In this document: piece by piece, positions 63,098 to 64,000 of the stretch
How positions within the stretch are numbered: position 1 is the first letter of the stretch
How the letters are laid out: each line of letters starts with the position of its first letter
Source of the DNA: Pontiellaceae bacterium B1224
GTDB taxonomy: Bacteria > Verrucomicrobiota > Kiritimatiellia > Kiritimatiellales > Pontiellaceae
Reading direction: 5' to 3'
Assembly (NCBI GenBank): GCA_029432815.1
Contig: JAROBA010000001.1
Location: 178,571 to 242,570 of the forward strand
DNA length: 64,000 nt
The notes under the pieces: generated by a model
The model's input: the letters and a program-made list of their open reading frames with translations, nothing else
What the model was told of the DNA's origin: nothing
Database searches by the model: none
Made by a program: the position numbers and the translations under genes

Positions 63098-63760
63098 ATG
63101 ATCAATCTGGACTATTCCGAACATGCCGTAGTTTCTGTAACCACCGTCAACAACGACCTTTTTATCCTTTCCGTGGAACGTAACGGCCTAGTGTTTATTC
63201 CGGGCGACTGCGTGGCCATTTACACCGACACCGATAAGTCGCGCCCCTACAGCATTGCTTCTGGAGCACAACAGCATGAGCTTCAATTTGTGATCCGTAT
63301 GATGGATGGCGGCGAGGTTTCGCCGTGGCTGATGAATCGTAAACCAGGGGAAACCATTCGCATCACGCCTCCCTTCGGCTGGTTTCGTCCCGGACAGGAT
63401 ATCGGGAAAGCCCCTTTCGTATTTCTGGCAACCGGCACCGGAATTGCTCCCTTTCTGGCCTATATGGAAACCTTTGAAAAACCGCCGAAGGCCTGCCTGT
63501 ACGGTGTTCGGCAGGAAGCGGATGCCATCGGATTTTCCAATCTTCGGAACTTTTGTCCCACCACGCTGGCGGTTTCCCGCGAAAAAACAGAACACCATCA
63601 TGGCCGCTTAACAGACCTTCTTTCAACACTCCCGCAGCACGATGAAATGCACTATTACTGCTGCGGACTCGAAAGCATGGTGAACGATGTTTCAGATCAG
63701 CTACAGGCGAACGGCGTGAAGCTCGCCCGCATACATCGGGAAGTTTTCTTCCACGGCTGA
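63098..63760 (+). CDS. Ferredoxin-NADP reductase-like flavoprotein
   Basis: The 220-residue protein has the FNR fold: an FAD-binding beta-barrel with the RPYSIAS motif (about residues 49-55), then PFGWF, an NAD(P)-binding domain with LATGTGIAPFLAYM, a YYCCGLESMV block and the C-terminal EVFFHG. The length is typical of compact FNR-like reductases with no fused ferredoxin domain. It would transfer electrons between NAD(P)H and ferredoxin or flavodoxin in the cytoplasm. A GAGG ribosome-binding site lies seven bases upstream. One near copy of the palindrome (63535-63549, TTCCAATCTTCGGAA) encodes SNLRN. Confidence 0.9.
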   Translation: MINLDYSEHAVVSVTTVNNDLFILSVERNGLVFIPGDCVAIYTDTDKSRPYSIASGAQQHELQFVIRMMDGGEVSPWLMNRKPGETIRITPPFGWFRPGQDIGKAPFVFLATGTGIAPFLAYMETFEKPPKACLYGVRQEADAIGFSNLRNFCPTTLAVSREKTEHHHGRLTDLLSTLPQHDEMHYYCCGLESMVNDVSDQLQANGVKLARIHREVFFHG

Positions 63761-63794
63761 TAATCAAGAATATTCGTGGAGGCAGGCCAGATCC

Positions 63795-63914
63795 TCACCG
63801 GGCACGAACGTTCAGCGGAACAAACAGCTCCGGCTGAGAGGTGCAATCCGTCTGGATTTTTAACCGGGCTCCTGCTTTCAGGGTCTGCGGCTCCAGCCGA
63901 ATCATTAATACCAT
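63795..63914 (-). pseudogene. Short remnant resembling the end of a DUF1573-like domain
   Basis: A 39-codon minus-strand frame ends with LKIQTDCTSQPELFVPLNV, which reads like the last two strands of a DUF1573-type beta-sandwich. An in-frame stop directly precedes its ATG. Another minus-strand frame just upstream ends at about 63930 and may be the end of a gene outside the window. It may be a decayed gene or a frameshifted C-terminus. The rest of 63761-64000 holds nothing else recognisable. Confidence 0.35.
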
Positions 63915-64000
63915 CTTCTAAAACTTATCGCTTTGAACTATAAGGCAACGAATGAATGGAAAGCAGCGAATCCAGATAGGGGGACTCATTTGTGTTTTCC

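Overview
The window looks like chromosomal DNA of a marine, polysaccharide-degrading anaerobe of the PVC group, most likely Kiritimatiellota (Pontiella-like). This placement is inference. It rests on five type I sulfatases, GH95- and GH141-like enzymes, a PEP-CTERM protein, very large secreted proteins with lamin-tail and CotH domains, and an electron-bifurcating-type [FeFe]-hydrogenase operon under a Rex-like repressor. No rRNA or tRNA gene, CRISPR array or intact insertion sequence was seen.

Layout. (a) 1-9.6 kb, minus strand: a truncated sulfatase, a SASA-type carbohydrate esterase, a PEP-CTERM protein, a 1171-residue multidomain sulfatase and a secreted FN3/discoidin protein. (b) 9.75-10.8 kb, plus strand: a LacI-family regulator. 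(c) 26.1-10.8 kb, minus strand: eight tightly packed genes that read as one operon for a sulfated fucan-like glycan. They encode a heparinase II/III-type lyase, three sulfatases, two right-handed beta-helix proteins (one GH141-like, fused to a PDZ domain), a GH95-like enzyme and a secreted beta-helix protein. (d) 26.3-38.7 kb: two tandem paralogous giant secreted proteins (1904 and 2207 residues). (e) 39.3-50.5 kb: a modular clan GH-A-like glycosidase with two CBM6-like modules, a sugar isomerase/epimerase-like protein and two further secreted multidomain proteins. (f) 50.9-57 kb: Rex and the divergent operon for a trimeric [FeFe] hydrogenase, with an embedded HATPase gene. (g) 57.1-63.8 kb: an orphan secretin, a MurC-like ligase, a SpoU-family RNA methyltransferase, a 59-residue ribbon-helix-helix protein, a ketopantoate reductase-like protein and a ferredoxin-reductase-like protein.

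How the parts fit together: extracellular lyase, sulfatases, GH141-like and GH-A-like enzymes would cut and desulfate algal polysaccharide. Enzymes without signal peptides (GH95-like and two sulfatases) would finish the oligosaccharides inside the cell. The sugars would be fermented, with excess reductant released as H2 by the Rex-controlled hydrogenase.

The most unusual signal is a short interrupted palindrome, TTCCA-N5-TGGAA (wider form TTCCRR-N3-YYGGAA). I counted 25 exact copies by eye, where roughly 0.06 would be expected by chance. It lies inside unrelated genes in all three reading frames and also forms parts of two intrinsic terminators, so it appears to be selected or spread at DNA level. 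A second oddity is a pair of spacers in the hydrogenase operon built from degenerate 7-nt repeats in inverted halves.
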